Notes: a model not told the origin generated them from the sequence alone. Numbered from the stretch's first letter, positions 1-7,990 are shown. The stretch: 9,929 bases of DNA from Desulfatitalea sp. (GCA_018224505.1 JAGTVD010000586.1:1-9929), one strand, 5' to 3'. Numbers and translations: made by a program.

Positions 1-2075
1 ACTTCGGGATGGCCCTTTTCCACCTCGTCGATCAGCACCACCGAATAAGGGCGTTGCCGCACGGCTTCGGTGAGCACCCCGCCCTCGCCGTAACCCACAT
101 AACCGGGGGGGGAGCCGATCAGGCGGCTGACGGTGTGCTTTTCCTGGAATTCGCTCATGTTGACGGTAACCATGAAATGATCGCCGCCGAAGAGCAGATC
201 GGCCACGGCCAGGCCCGTTTCGGTTTTACCCACGCCACTGGGACCGGCCAGCAGAAACACCCCCAGGGGTTGGTTGGGATCCTTGATGCCGGCCTTGGCC
301 GCCTTGAGCACCTGGGTGATCATCGCCACGCCTTCATCCTGTCCCTTGATGCGTTGTTTGAGATTTTCCTCCAGCTGGATGATGGCGCGCGCCTCGTCAC
401 GCATCACCTTGCCCAGGGGGATGCCGGTCCAGTCCGAGACCACCTGGGAGACCACGTCCGGGTCCACCTCTGTGCGGACGAGCGGGGCGTCTCCTTGCAG
501 CGCGGTCAATTTTCGCGCTGCCGCTTCCAGTTCGGCCCGGATGGGGGCCGGGTCTTCTCCCTCCACTGCGTCCATCAGTCGCTGGCGGGTGTCGATCACC
601 TGCCGGGCCAGGCCCTGCTCTTCCCGCCAGCGGGTGTTGAGGGCTTCCAAATCGGTGGTCAGACGATCCCGTTCGGCGGTCAACAGGCTGGCCCGTTCGG
701 GGTCCACGGCCAGGCCGTGATTTTGATCCCGGGCGATGGCGTCGATCTCGCGGTTCAGGGCCTGAATGCGCCGTTCCTTGTCTTCGATGATATCCGGTTT
801 GGCTGTGAGCAGTACTTTTACGCGGGCCGCACTGGTATCCAGCAGGTCCACGGCCTTGTCGGGCAACTGGCGGCCGGAAATGTAGCGGCTGGACAACTCG
901 GCGGCGGCTTCGATGGCATCGTCACGCACCACCACATGATGGGCCGCTTCGTACTTGGATTTGAGGCCGCGCAGAATCAACTTGGCCGTCTCCTCGGAGG
1001 GCTCGTCCAACTTGACCAGCTGAAAGCGGCGGGCCAGGGCGGCATCCTTTTCAAAATACTTTTTATACTCCGACCAGGTGGTGGCCGCCACGGTGCGCAG
1101 CTCGCCCCGTGCCAGGGCCGGTTTGAGCAGGTTGGCCGCGTCGCTCATGCCGGCAGAGCCGCCGGCGCCGATCAGGGTGTGTGCTTCGTCGATGAAGAGA
1201 ATGATCGGTTTTTCCGACGCCTTGATTTCTCCGATCACCGCCTTGAGCCGGTTTTCGAACTCTCCCTTCATGCCGGCGCCGGCTTGCAGCAGCCCCATGT
1301 CGAGTCCCAGAAGGGTGATGTCGGCGAGCAGGTCGGGCACATCGCCTTCCACCACCCGCAGGGCCAATCCTTCCACCACGGCGGTTTTGCCCACGCCGGC
1401 TTCGCCCACCACAATGGGATTGTTTTTGCGGCGGCGGGCCAGGATGTCCACCATCTGGCGGATTTCGCGGTCGCGTCCGAACACCGGGTCGATGTCGCCG
1501 CCGGCGGCCTTGGCGGTAAAGTCGGTACAGAAGCGCTGGAGGGCGGTGGCCTCACCCGGTGGGCCTTCCGTTTCGGTCACTTCACTTTCCCGGAGCGCTT
1601 TTTCAACGGATCCCCGGACCATTTCCCAGAAACCGGCGCCCAGGGCATCCCGGCTGACGGTGGTGAGCAGATCCACATAGGTGCCGCCGGCCAATTGTCG
1701 CGGCCGGTTTAGAAAAGCCAGCAGAAGGGCGCCGGAGCGCACCCGCGCCTCATTCAGATCCACCGAGGCCACCAGCCAGCCTTCCTGGAGCCATTCGAGC
1801 AGCAACGGTGAGAAGACCGGTTTGGCGGCGTTGCCGGTGTGGAACGATTCCAGGGCCTGGCTCAACGCCTTGTGCAGTCGTCCGGCATCCACCTCCTGGT
1901 GCGCCAATAAAAGCGGGATGTCCGCCTGGGGGTTGTCGAGCAACTTGAGCAGCAGATGCTCCACCGTCACCTCGTAATGGGTACGGGACACACACAAGCC
2001 CGCGGCACCTTCGAGACAGGCAGTGCAGTAAGGGTTCAAACGGCGCAGCAACGATTTGATATCCACGGTGAGCAT
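1..2075 (-). CDS. tssH: TssH/ClpV, T6SS sheath-disassembly AAA+ ATPase (3' end missing)
   Basis: ClpV is a hexameric cytoplasmic ATPase that unfolds contracted TssB/TssC sheath so its subunits can be reused. The visible 691 codons read in one frame without a stop. Residues about 1-150 form the Clp N-domain, starting MLTVDIKSLLRRLN. The first AAA+ module begins near residue 195 (DPVFGRDREIRQ), with Walker A GEAGVGKT at 224-231 and Walker B FIDEAH, whose D-E pair is at 296-297. A charged helical middle domain covers about 415-515. The second module has Walker A GPSGVGKT at 611-618 and Walker B LIDEVEKGHPE with D683-E684; the window ends at residue 691. Full ClpV proteins usually run 850-900 residues, so roughly 160-210 C-terminal residues lie outside. 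The ATG at 2075 has AGGAGG seven bases upstream and follows the tssG stop by 18 bases. Its place beside tssG and its divergent N-domain fit ClpV rather than housekeeping ClpB. Confidence 0.96.
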   Translation of the reverse strand, partial: MLTVDIKSLLRRLNPYCTACLEGAAGLCVSRTHYEVTVEHLLLKLLDNPQADIPLLLAHQEVDAGRLHKALSQALESFHTGNAAKPVFSPLLLEWLQEGWLVASVDLNEARVRSGALLLAFLNRPRQLAGGTYVDLLTTVSRDALGAGFWEMVRGSVEKALRESEVTETEGPPGEATALQRFCTDFTAKAAGGDIDPVFGRDREIRQMVDILARRRKNNPIVVGEAGVGKTAVVEGLALRVVEGDVPDLLADITLLGLDMGLLQAGAGMKGEFENRLKAVIGEIKASEKPIILFIDEAHTLIGAGGSAGMSDAANLLKPALARGELRTVAATTWSEYKKYFEKDAALARRFQLVKLDEPSEETAKLILRGLKSKYEAAHHVVVRDDAIEAAAELSSRYISGRQLPDKAVDLLDTSAARVKVLLTAKPDIIEDKERRIQALNREIDAIARDQNHGLAVDPERASLLTAERDRLTTDLEALNTRWREEQGLARQVIDTRQRLMDAVEGEDPAPIRAELEAAARKLTALQGDAPLVRTEVDPDVVSQVVSDWTGIPLGKVMRDEARAIIQLEENLKQRIKGQDEGVAMITQVLKAAKAGIKDPNQPLGVFLLAGPSGVGKTETGLAVADLLFGGDHFMVTVNMSEFQEKHTVSRLIGSPPGYVGYGEGGVLTEAVRQRPYSVVLIDEVEKGHPE

Positions 2076-2093
2076 GGTGTTTCCTCCTGATGG

Positions 2094-3146
2094 CTAAAGG
2101 TGGTGCATTTCAAAACGGGTACGCACTTCACCCAGGGACGGTTCTGAAAAGACCCAGCTGTTCACCCCCAGCCGGGCCCGTCGGGGATTGCCGAGGCAGA
2201 TGGTTTCGGCCTGCCCGGCGGCCAGAATGAGCTCCACTTCGCATGCCAGGGGTTCGGTGATGAACAGCGCGGTGAGGGCCGCAAGGGTCGCATGCGCCGG
2301 GTTGCCGGGTGTGAACTGGTAAAAGCGGTCGCTGTCCAGCGGTCCGACCCGGATGCGGAACCGGCCCATGCGGTCCTCGATCATCTGCCCCACGTGGCTG
2401 TCCAGGCCAAGCCGGTTGCCGGTCATCCCCATCCGGAGCCGTTGGGATTCCGGAATGGCGGCTTGGCGCGGGATGCATTGCACGACGCTCAGCGACACCC
2501 CATTCAGGGCGTCGGCCAGCAGGGTGGTCAATCCAGCCGCCGAACGCGGAAATTGGGTGAACAGACCGATATAGCGCAGCAGCGAATAGGCGGGCACTCC
2601 CGAATCGGTGCCCCTCCGGCTGGCCTCCGATCCGAGGCCCAGCAGGCAGTAGAGACGTTCCAGGTGCGCCGGGTGGCGTTCTTCCGCCACCTGCAGGTAC
2701 TGCCTGTATTTGAGCCATCCCTGGTAGAGCAGGTCGTAGAGCCGTTGATTGATGATGTCCAGGAAGTCCCGGGAAACCGTTTCGTCCTGGGCGGCTTCGG
2801 CCAGCAGATCTTCGGTGTAGAAGGTGGGCAGGGGCGATGGTCCGCCGTAGAGACCCAAAAAATTGGCTGTGATCCGATACACCGGCTCCCCTGCGTCGTC
2901 GCGACTCTGCTCGATCCTGTCAATATCGGCTGCCGGAAAGGCCAGGGAAAGGTTGGGACGCACGCGGATGCGATCCTCCATGGTCCCTTCGCTCTGCGTT
3001 TGTTGCTCGCGCACCGTGTGGCGCAACAGGCGCAACGCCTGGAAGAAGGCGTATTCCGGGCCGTTGCGCAGCAATGCCTGTACGCTCTCTTCGCCGCCTT
3101 CGGCGGTATTTAAATCAGCGGGTGATCGCCGATGCGGGCCGTCCAT
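2094..3146 (-). CDS. tssG: TssG (VasB/ImpH family), T6SS baseplate wedge protein
   Basis: TssG is a cytoplasmic baseplate subunit. In the family it joins two TssF copies and TssE into a wedge, with TssK attached. The 350-residue protein has the usual family length. Recognisable segments are the N-terminal helix EYAFFQALRLLRH (about 31-43), the RIRVRPNLSLAFP strand (about 59-71), the hallmark FLGLYGGPSPLPTFY (about 96-110) and a DFLDIINQRLYDLLY helix (about 128-141). The start at 3146 lies inside the end of tssF, giving a 37-base overlap in another frame. It is supported by a strong ribosome-binding site, AAAGGAGAGG, seven bases upstream. The overlap suggests coupled translation with tssF, fitting a shared complex. 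No truncation or frameshift is seen. Confidence 0.96.
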   Translation of the reverse strand: MDGPHRRSPADLNTAEGGEESVQALLRNGPEYAFFQALRLLRHTVREQQTQSEGTMEDRIRVRPNLSLAFPAADIDRIEQSRDDAGEPVYRITANFLGLYGGPSPLPTFYTEDLLAEAAQDETVSRDFLDIINQRLYDLLYQGWLKYRQYLQVAEERHPAHLERLYCLLGLGSEASRRGTDSGVPAYSLLRYIGLFTQFPRSAAGLTTLLADALNGVSLSVVQCIPRQAAIPESQRLRMGMTGNRLGLDSHVGQMIEDRMGRFRIRVGPLDSDRFYQFTPGNPAHATLAALTALFITEPLACEVELILAAGQAETICLGNPRRARLGVNSWVFSEPSLGEVRTRFEMHHL

Positions 3147-4843
3147 CGATACACCTCTCCTTTGAGCACCTCTTTGACCGATAACCGGGTATAGGTGTTC
3201 ATGGATGCATACAAGCTGAAAAAGTGGTCCAGTACCGATCCGAAGAGAAACAGATCGCCCGGTCCGGCGAAGTGGTCCTGGCGGACCTCCAGGCCGATAT
3301 CCCGGCCGCGCAGCACCACCCGTTGGACCAAACGGTCGGCGGGTGTGGCGCGCACCGCCTGGATGCCGGAGATCCGTTTCTGATTGGCCAGGAAAGCGGC
3401 TCGGTCGCGGTTTTCCTCAAAGTTATAAAGTCCCAGCAAAGCTTGGAGATTTTCGACGTCGGCCAGGGAACGGTAGTTGAGAACCAAGTGGGACAGTAAT
3501 TTCCAATGCAGGTTGCGGCCGGGCAGGGCCAGAATGGAGGCCGTGGGCGGTCGCAGGTTGGTAAAGTCCACAAACTCGGGGGTGTTGCTGGTCGGATGGC
3601 GGATGTCCCCCCGTTGTAATCCTTCCGGTAACTGGCCGTTGGTGCAGAGTAACTGGATCGACAGGGTTTCCGGCGGCGGAGACCCCGTGCCCGGTGGGTA
3701 GGCCACGGAGAGATGGAAATCGGCGGACTGGCGTACCGGGGACTGTTGGATCCGCAAATGGTAGGTCGGTGCGGCCTCGGGATTGGGAGAGAACAGTTCA
3801 AAGGGGGCATAGGCCCGTTCACGAGCGGTGCCCTGGACGAATCCGGTCACTTGGGTGACGGTGTGTACCTGATAGTGCCCGCGCTCGCCACCGCTGGGAT
3901 GCACGCGGTATTCGCTCTTGTGATGGTCGAGGCGGATCGGGTTGGCGTCGTGGGGAAACAGATTGATGGCCGGGGTAGCGGCCAGGGCAAAATGGTCCCG
4001 GCGCACCCGTGGCGGGGCAAAGGGCGGCGTGCTCAATTCGAAACGAATTTCAAATCGGTCGCCATCACCCCGGTTGTGCCACTGGTCCCAGCCGTTCAGG
4101 TCAAGGAAAAGAAATTTCTCGGGCAGCAGGAAGTACTCCTGGAGGATCCGGTAACCCGGAAAAGATTGGGATGGATAGCTGATGAGCGCATCGTCGCTGC
4201 CGAATCCCACTGGGCGAAGCTGTTCGGGCGGCAGTACGCAGACGCTATTGCCCTCCGTCGGTGTCAGCACGATCCGTCGCAGGTGGCGCTGCAGCAGCAG
4301 ATAGATATCCGTCGCTTGTTGAACGTTGCCGGCCAGGTGCAAACGCAGTCGTTCCGGTTGCCACTCCTTGAGTGTCAGTCCCTGCAGGGCCAGCTGCAAT
4401 CGGATGGCTGCCGGCTGTCCGGGCTTCTCCTCGTAGAATGCCTGTTCCAAAACCAGGGGGTGGACCGCCACATCGAAGCAGGTTTGAAACTGACAGGCGG
4501 TGCCTTCCACCGGCTCGGAGGCCAGGTAGGTCCCCCGGGGAACCCGGACGGTCTGACGGGGATTGGCCTTGGGCGTGAAGGCCACGATGGTCGCTGCCGG
4601 CAGGGGGCGCAGGTAGTGGGGCCAGATCAACTGGAACAACTCCTGGATGATTTCGGGAAAGTCGTCATCCAGTCGCTGGCGCAGCATGGCGGTCAGGAAG
4701 GCCACGCCTTCGAGCAGCCGTTCGGCATCCGGATCGGTGGACATGCCGCTGAGCATCGGCGCCACGGCCGGGTGGGCCTTGGCGAATTCAGCGCCCAGGT
4801 CGCGGAGGTGGGCCAGTTCCTGCTGGAAATAGTGATTGAACAT
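3110..4843 (-). CDS. tssF: TssF (VasA/ImpG family), T6SS baseplate wedge protein
   Basis: TssF is the largest wedge protein of the cytoplasmic T6SS baseplate and acts with TssG, TssE and TssK at the base of the tail. The 577-residue product is near the family's usual length of about 580-620. The N-terminus is diagnostic: MFNHYFQQELAHLRDLGAEF, then FAKAHPAVAPML (about 20-31), DPDAERLLEGVAFL (about 37-50) and FPEIIQELFQLIWPHYLRPLP (about 62-82). The rest is beta-rich, as expected, and ends with the family-like segment FLFGSVLDHFFSLYASMNTYTRL. The ATG at 4843 follows the tssE stop by six bases. No good ribosome-binding site is visible there, so translation is probably coupled to tssE. Its 3' end overlaps tssG by 37 bases. 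Confidence 0.96.
   Translation of the reverse strand: MFNHYFQQELAHLRDLGAEFAKAHPAVAPMLSGMSTDPDAERLLEGVAFLTAMLRQRLDDDFPEIIQELFQLIWPHYLRPLPAATIVAFTPKANPRQTVRVPRGTYLASEPVEGTACQFQTCFDVAVHPLVLEQAFYEEKPGQPAAIRLQLALQGLTLKEWQPERLRLHLAGNVQQATDIYLLLQRHLRRIVLTPTEGNSVCVLPPEQLRPVGFGSDDALISYPSQSFPGYRILQEYFLLPEKFLFLDLNGWDQWHNRGDGDRFEIRFELSTPPFAPPRVRRDHFALAATPAINLFPHDANPIRLDHHKSEYRVHPSGGERGHYQVHTVTQVTGFVQGTARERAYAPFELFSPNPEAAPTYHLRIQQSPVRQSADFHLSVAYPPGTGSPPPETLSIQLLCTNGQLPEGLQRGDIRHPTSNTPEFVDFTNLRPPTASILALPGRNLHWKLLSHLVLNYRSLADVENLQALLGLYNFEENRDRAAFLANQKRISGIQAVRATPADRLVQRVVLRGRDIGLEVRQDHFAGPGDLFLFGSVLDHFFSLYASMNTYTRLSVKEVLKGEVYRWTARIGDHPLI
3154..3163 (-). promoter_or_regulatory. Ribosome-binding site of tssG inside tssF
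   Basis: On the minus strand AAAGGAGAGG lies seven bases before the ATG at 3146. It is embedded in the last codons of tssF and supports the overlapping start of tssG over any later internal start. Confidence 0.75.
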
Positions 4844-4849
4844 GTCGGG

Positions 4850-5263
4850 CTACTTTTTCACGGTGATCTGCCCGCCGGCATCCAGGACGCTGTCGAAGGT
4901 CACCGGATGTTTTTGGCCGGCCGATACCAGTTGGGCGGTGATTTGAAAATTGACCGTCAGCGTCTCTTCCACCTCGTCCAGAAAGCTGACCCGCACATTG
5001 CTCAAGCGCGGTTCGAATTTTTGAATCGTGTCCCGTATGGTGCGCTCGATGGTCCGCCGCGATTCGGGATACCCGCTCATCAGATCGATGAAGTCAGGGA
5101 TGCCGTAATCGTCCGCAATGGGTACGTTGCCCTGGCGCGTATTGAGAATGCGCTGCAAGTGGGCCTGGACCGACCGAATCATCCGCGGGGTGTCCTCGGT
5201 CACTCGGCGGCTTGGATTGCGGGCCAATTCACGGATGCGGTCCAGCAGGCGGTGTTCGCGCAT
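4850..5263 (-). CDS. tssE: TssE, gp25-like T6SS baseplate protein
   Basis: TssE is the lysozyme-like-fold (GPW/gp25) baseplate protein that helps start sheath polymerisation. From the ATG at 5263 it is 137 residues, normal for the family. Family features are the N-terminal RLLDRIREL helix (5-13), HLQRILNTRQGNVP (35-48), DDYGIPDF (51-58) and the conserved IRDTIQKFEPRLSNVRV region (76-92), whose EPRL motif is typical of gp25 proteins. The frame stays open to a GTG at 5290, which would add nine residues (MARIGRTLT). I prefer 5263: it is an ATG with a weak GGGCGGA about nine bases upstream, begins next to the conserved part, and leaves the palindrome at 5291-5413 outside the gene. The downstream tssF is only six bases away. 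Confidence 0.93.
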   Translation of the reverse strand: MREHRLLDRIRELARNPSRRVTEDTPRMIRSVQAHLQRILNTRQGNVPIADDYGIPDFIDLMSGYPESRRTIERTIRDTIQKFEPRLSNVRVSFLDEVEETLTVNFQITAQLVSAGQKHPVTFDSVLDAGGQITVKK

Positions 5264-5290
5264 GGTTAGTGTCCGCCCAATTCTTGCCAC

Positions 5291-5413
5291 CCCCGTGGGA
5301 TGTCAAATGCCCATATTCCAACGTCAAATGGCGCAAGGGCTTGCGGCCGAATGGACAATCGGCAGAATACCTTCATTTGACATGTGACATGGGCCATTTG
5401 ACATCCCCCAGGG
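5291..5413. repeat. Long imperfect palindrome with four symmetric TGTCAAATG boxes between hcp and tssE
   Basis: The box TGTCAAATG occurs at 5301-5309, and as CGTCAAATG at 5322-5330. Its reverse complement CATTTGACA occurs at 5374-5382 and 5395-5403. Both pairs share the same centre, 5352, and box-to-box spacing is 21 bases in each arm. Flanking bases also pair (5291-5300 with 5404-5413, two mismatches), as does an inner GCCCAT/ATGGGC pair (5309-5314 with 5389-5394, shifted by one base). An inner GCCGA/TCGGC pair (5346-5350, 5359-5363) sits slightly off centre. As RNA from the hcp side it could fold into a long interrupted hairpin. No T-tract follows on the minus strand, so a simple intrinsic terminator is unlikely. 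It may be a regulatory stem-loop, a multi-site operator or an intergenic repeat element. Confidence 0.75.
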
Positions 5414-5453
5414 CGTTTTGATCACCACGTTGCTTCAATTGTGCAGGGGCCTG

Positions 5454-5969
5454 CTATGCACGGGGTGCCCGCCAGTCATCCGATCCCTCGGTGCCGGCCA
5501 CCACATGGCTCCAGGTGATTTTCCGGTAGGTGAACGAGACATCCTCCAGGTGCGTGAAATGGGACTGGGCCGGATCCTGGCAGTTGGGCATGTAGCCCCT
5601 GATATTGACGATGATGGCATCTTCCAGCTCGACGGTATAGTAGTGTTCCTGCTGGCCGTCGGCGCTGGTGCGGTAAAATTTGAGGGTGCACTTGGTCAGA
5701 CGCTCACCCATACAAAGGGCATTGAACAGCATGGGAGAGCATTTGTCGAACACCTTGGTGATGGTCAATGGTTTGTGAACCCTTTGTCCCGTGGGCTGCC
5801 CGCTTTGGGGATCCCGGGGAATGGTGACTTCGTGGGAGAAGGCTTCGACCAGGATCTCGTCTTCATGACCCTCCTGGTAAACGTTGCCGACACTCTCCTC
5901 GGTGAATGTGCCCTGGGTGATCAAACCCTGGTTGGTACCCTCTACAGTGAGGTAGGCTGGGGTTGGCAT
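5454..5969 (-). CDS. hcp: Hcp (TssD), T6SS inner-tube protein
   Basis: Hcp forms hexameric rings that stack into the tube propelled out of the cell, and its lumen can carry small effectors. The 171-residue product is of usual size and has no signal peptide, as expected. Family signatures are the N-terminal strand AYLTVEGTNQGLI (5-17), the loop HEVTIPRDPQSGQPTGQRVHK (46-66), LTITKVFDKCSPMLFNAL (68-85), TLKFYRTS (95-102) and the C-terminal EDVSFTYRKITWSH (142-155). A polar 16-residue tail follows and no effector domain is fused. Four cysteines are present (77, 86, 94, 130). The ATG at 5969 has AAGGAGAG five bases upstream and follows tssC by 24 bases. A 163-base gap to the open frame of tssE follows it, so this product could be made at a different level from the baseplate proteins. 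Confidence 0.97.
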   Translation of the reverse strand: MPTPAYLTVEGTNQGLITQGTFTEESVGNVYQEGHEDEILVEAFSHEVTIPRDPQSGQPTGQRVHKPLTITKVFDKCSPMLFNALCMGERLTKCTLKFYRTSADGQQEHYYTVELEDAIIVNIRGYMPNCQDPAQSHFTHLEDVSFTYRKITWSHVVAGTEGSDDWRAPRA

Positions 5970-5993
5970 GGTTTCTCTCCTTGTGTGATGGGT

Positions 5994-7484
5994 TTATTCT
6001 TTGTCCAGTTTGCCGACGAGCGACAGGGTGAAAAAGGCGCCCATGTATTTGAAGTGGGGGCGCACTTTCATTCCCACCCGGTACCAGCCGGGTTCGCCTT
6101 CCACGTTCTCCACGGTAATTTGTGCCTGGCGCAGCGGCCGTCGGCTGCGCACCGAAGCCGGTGGGTTTTCCTGGTCGGCCACATACTGCCGGATCCATGT
6201 GTTCAGCTCCCGGTCCAGATCGGCGCGTTCCTTCCAGCTGCCGATGTTCTCACGCTGGATCACTTTAAGGTAGTGGGCCAGGCGATTGGCCACGTACATG
6301 TAGGGCAACTGGGTGCCCAGTTTGTAGTTGAGCTCGGCGTTTTTCCCTTCTTCGCTGATACCGAAGTTTTTGGGTTTCTGGACCGAGTTGGCGGAGAAAA
6401 AGCAGGCGTTGTCGCTGCCCTTGCGCATGGTCAGAGCGATGAAGCCCTCTTCGGCCAGCTCGAACTCCCGGCGTTCGGAGACCAGTACTTCGGTGGGGAT
6501 CTTGGTCTGCACCGCGCCCATGGCTTCGAACTGGTGCAGCGGCAAATCTTCCACCGTACCGCCGCCCATGGGCCCGATGATGTTGGTGCACCAACGGTAC
6601 TTGGCGAAACTGTCGGTCAGGCGCGTGGCAAAGGCGAAGGCGGCATTGCCCCACAAGTAATGCTCGTGGGTGGCGGATACATTCTCCTCGTAATTGAACG
6701 TCTTGACCGGCTGGGTGTCCCGGCCGTAGGGCAGCCGCAGCAGAAAGCGCGGCACGGTCAGGGCGACATAGCGGGCATCTTCGGACTCCCGGAAGGATTG
6801 CCACTTGGTGTATTGGGGGCCTTCGAACACCGCGTGCAGATCTTTCAAGTTGGGCAGTTCGTTGAAACTGTCCACCCCGAAGAATTGGGGACCGGCCGCC
6901 GCCACGAAGGGCGCGTGGGCCATGGCGGCCACGGCGGCCACATACTGCAGCAGCTTGATGTCCTGGGGTCCGGGACCGAAGTCATAGTTGGCGATGATGT
7001 TGCCGTAGGGCTGACCGCCGAATTGGCCGTATTCCGCGGTGTAAACCGTTTTGTACAGACCGGCTTTGGTCACTTCGGGAGCGTCCTCGAAATCCTCCAG
7101 CAGCTCCTGCTTGCCGATGCTCAGAATTTCGATTTTGATATTTTCACGGAAATCGGTTTTATCCACTAAATATTTGAGCGATCGCCAGGCCGACTCCAAT
7201 TTCTGCAGCTCCGGGTTGTGGAGAATGGCGTCCAGCTGCGCGCTGAGTTTCTGGTCGATTTCGGCAATGAACTCGTCGATCACCGCATTGGAGACCTTGT
7301 CCACCGTGCGGCCGGGGACCACCAGTTGGGCCAGCAGGGCCTCCACCCCGCGTTTGGCAACGGCGTATCCTTCATCGGCGGGTTTGAGCCGGGTGGCGTC
7401 GACGATGTCGTCGAGCAAGGAGCCCTCTGCGGCCGGCGCACCTTCCGGCGCCGCGGCTTTTTCCATTTCACGTTCCTCAGCCAT
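5994..7484 (-). CDS. tssC: TssC (VipB), T6SS sheath large subunit
   Basis: TssC pairs with TssB to build the contractile cytoplasmic sheath around the Hcp tube. The 496-residue protein has the usual length. Conserved segments include FIAEIDQKLSAQLDAILHNP (72-91), LESAWRSLKYLVDKTDFREN (96-115), LLEDFEDAPEVTKAGLYK (128-145), APFVAAAGPQFFG (191-203) and the near-invariant end VRPHFKYMGA (474-483) followed by FFTLSLVGKLDKE. The N-terminal 20 residues are Ala/Glu-rich; in the family the TssC N-terminus carries the helix bound by ClpV. An in-frame GTG at 7493 would add three residues, but it overlaps the ribosome-binding site AAGGGAGG and cannot be properly spaced, so the ATG at 7484 is chosen. The gene starts 17 bases after tssB, as is usual for this pair. 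Confidence 0.97.
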   Translation of the reverse strand: MAEEREMEKAAAPEGAPAAEGSLLDDIVDATRLKPADEGYAVAKRGVEALLAQLVVPGRTVDKVSNAVIDEFIAEIDQKLSAQLDAILHNPELQKLESAWRSLKYLVDKTDFRENIKIEILSIGKQELLEDFEDAPEVTKAGLYKTVYTAEYGQFGGQPYGNIIANYDFGPGPQDIKLLQYVAAVAAMAHAPFVAAAGPQFFGVDSFNELPNLKDLHAVFEGPQYTKWQSFRESEDARYVALTVPRFLLRLPYGRDTQPVKTFNYEENVSATHEHYLWGNAAFAFATRLTDSFAKYRWCTNIIGPMGGGTVEDLPLHQFEAMGAVQTKIPTEVLVSERREFELAEEGFIALTMRKGSDNACFFSANSVQKPKNFGISEEGKNAELNYKLGTQLPYMYVANRLAHYLKVIQRENIGSWKERADLDRELNTWIRQYVADQENPPASVRSRRPLRQAQITVENVEGEPGWYRVGMKVRPHFKYMGAFFTLSLVGKLDKE

Positions 7485-7492
7485 GCTACACA

Positions 7493-7500
7493 CCTCCCTT
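7493..7500 (-). promoter_or_regulatory. Ribosome-binding site deciding the tssC start
   Basis: AAGGGAGG on the minus strand lies eight bases before the ATG at 7484 and overlaps the alternative in-frame GTG at 7493. This argues for the ATG. Confidence 0.75.
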
Positions 7501-7501
7501 T

Positions 7502-7990
7502 CTATTCCTTGTCCAGGTTAAGCTCTTTGAGCAACTTTTCCCGCGCCGATGCATCGGTGACGATTTCCTGAATTTTTTTGCGAAATTCCGGCCGGTTGCT
7601 CATGGGGCCCTTCAGGGCCGAGAGGGCTTCGCGCAGCTGCAGCAGCTGGTTGAGTTCCGGCGTGCGCTGGGCGATGCTTTCGGGAGAAAAATCGTTGATC
7701 GATTCGAAGGTCAGCGAAACCGCCATCTCCTTGTCCGGATCCCCGGACAGCTTATCCGGGGCGGAGATCTCAAGCTTGAGGTTCTGGGCCCGCATCACAT
7801 CGTTGAAATTGTCCTTGTCGATACTGGTGGGTTCGCGCTCTTCGATCATGCGGTCATCCGGTTGCATTGTAAAATCACCGACCACCAGCATTTTCAGGGG
7901 CAGCTCGACCTCTTCCTTGGCATCTCCTGTGGCAGGCCGGTAGACAATGTTGACTCTCTCCTTGGGGGCGACAGTTCCTTCTTTGGCCAT
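7502..7990 (-). CDS. tssB: TssB (VipA), T6SS sheath small subunit
   Basis: TssB interlocks with TssC to form the contractile sheath. The 162-residue product has the standard size and pattern: RVNIVYRP near the N-terminus (12-19), VELPLKMLVVGDFT (28-41), a charged loop with RMIEEREPTSIDKDNFNDVM (47-66), LTFESINDFSPESIAQRTPEL (93-113) and the helical tail LNQLLQLREALSALKGPMSN (113-132) followed by EFRKKIQEI. The ATG at 7990 has AAGGGAG seven bases upstream. The 77 bases separating it from tssA contain no promoter that I can defend, so it is probably expressed from the tssA side. The tssB-tssC pairing is standard for all T6SS clusters. Confidence 0.97.
   Translation of the reverse strand: MAKEGTVAPKERVNIVYRPATGDAKEEVELPLKMLVVGDFTMQPDDRMIEEREPTSIDKDNFNDVMRAQNLKLEISAPDKLSGDPDKEMAVSLTFESINDFSPESIAQRTPELNQLLQLREALSALKGPMSNRPEFRKKIQEIVTDASAREKLLKELNLDKE

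Noticed and set aside
9..1712. 567-residue open frame on the plus strand
   Set aside because: It runs antisense to tssH, which has both Walker A/B sets intact. The frame stays open because of high third-position GC, and its His/Gly-rich translation resembles no protein family.
3713..5269. 518-residue open frame on the plus strand
   Set aside because: It crosses antisense to both tssF and tssE. The minus-strand genes have clear family motifs and ribosome-binding sites, so this is a GC-bias shadow.
5263..5310. Promoter for tssE from the TTGACA within the palindrome
   Set aside because: TTGACA matches a -35 box, but the best -10 candidate (AAGAAT) is a 4/6 match at a short 15-base spacing, and the TTGACA is explained by the repeated box.
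5443..5454. GCAGGGGCCTGC inverted repeat at the end of hcp as a terminator
   Set aside because: The stem is only four to five pairs with a very tight loop and no T-tract follows on the minus strand.
5418..7169. 583-residue open frame on the plus strand
   Set aside because: It is antisense to hcp and most of tssC, which are unmistakable. The translation is low in family-like pattern.
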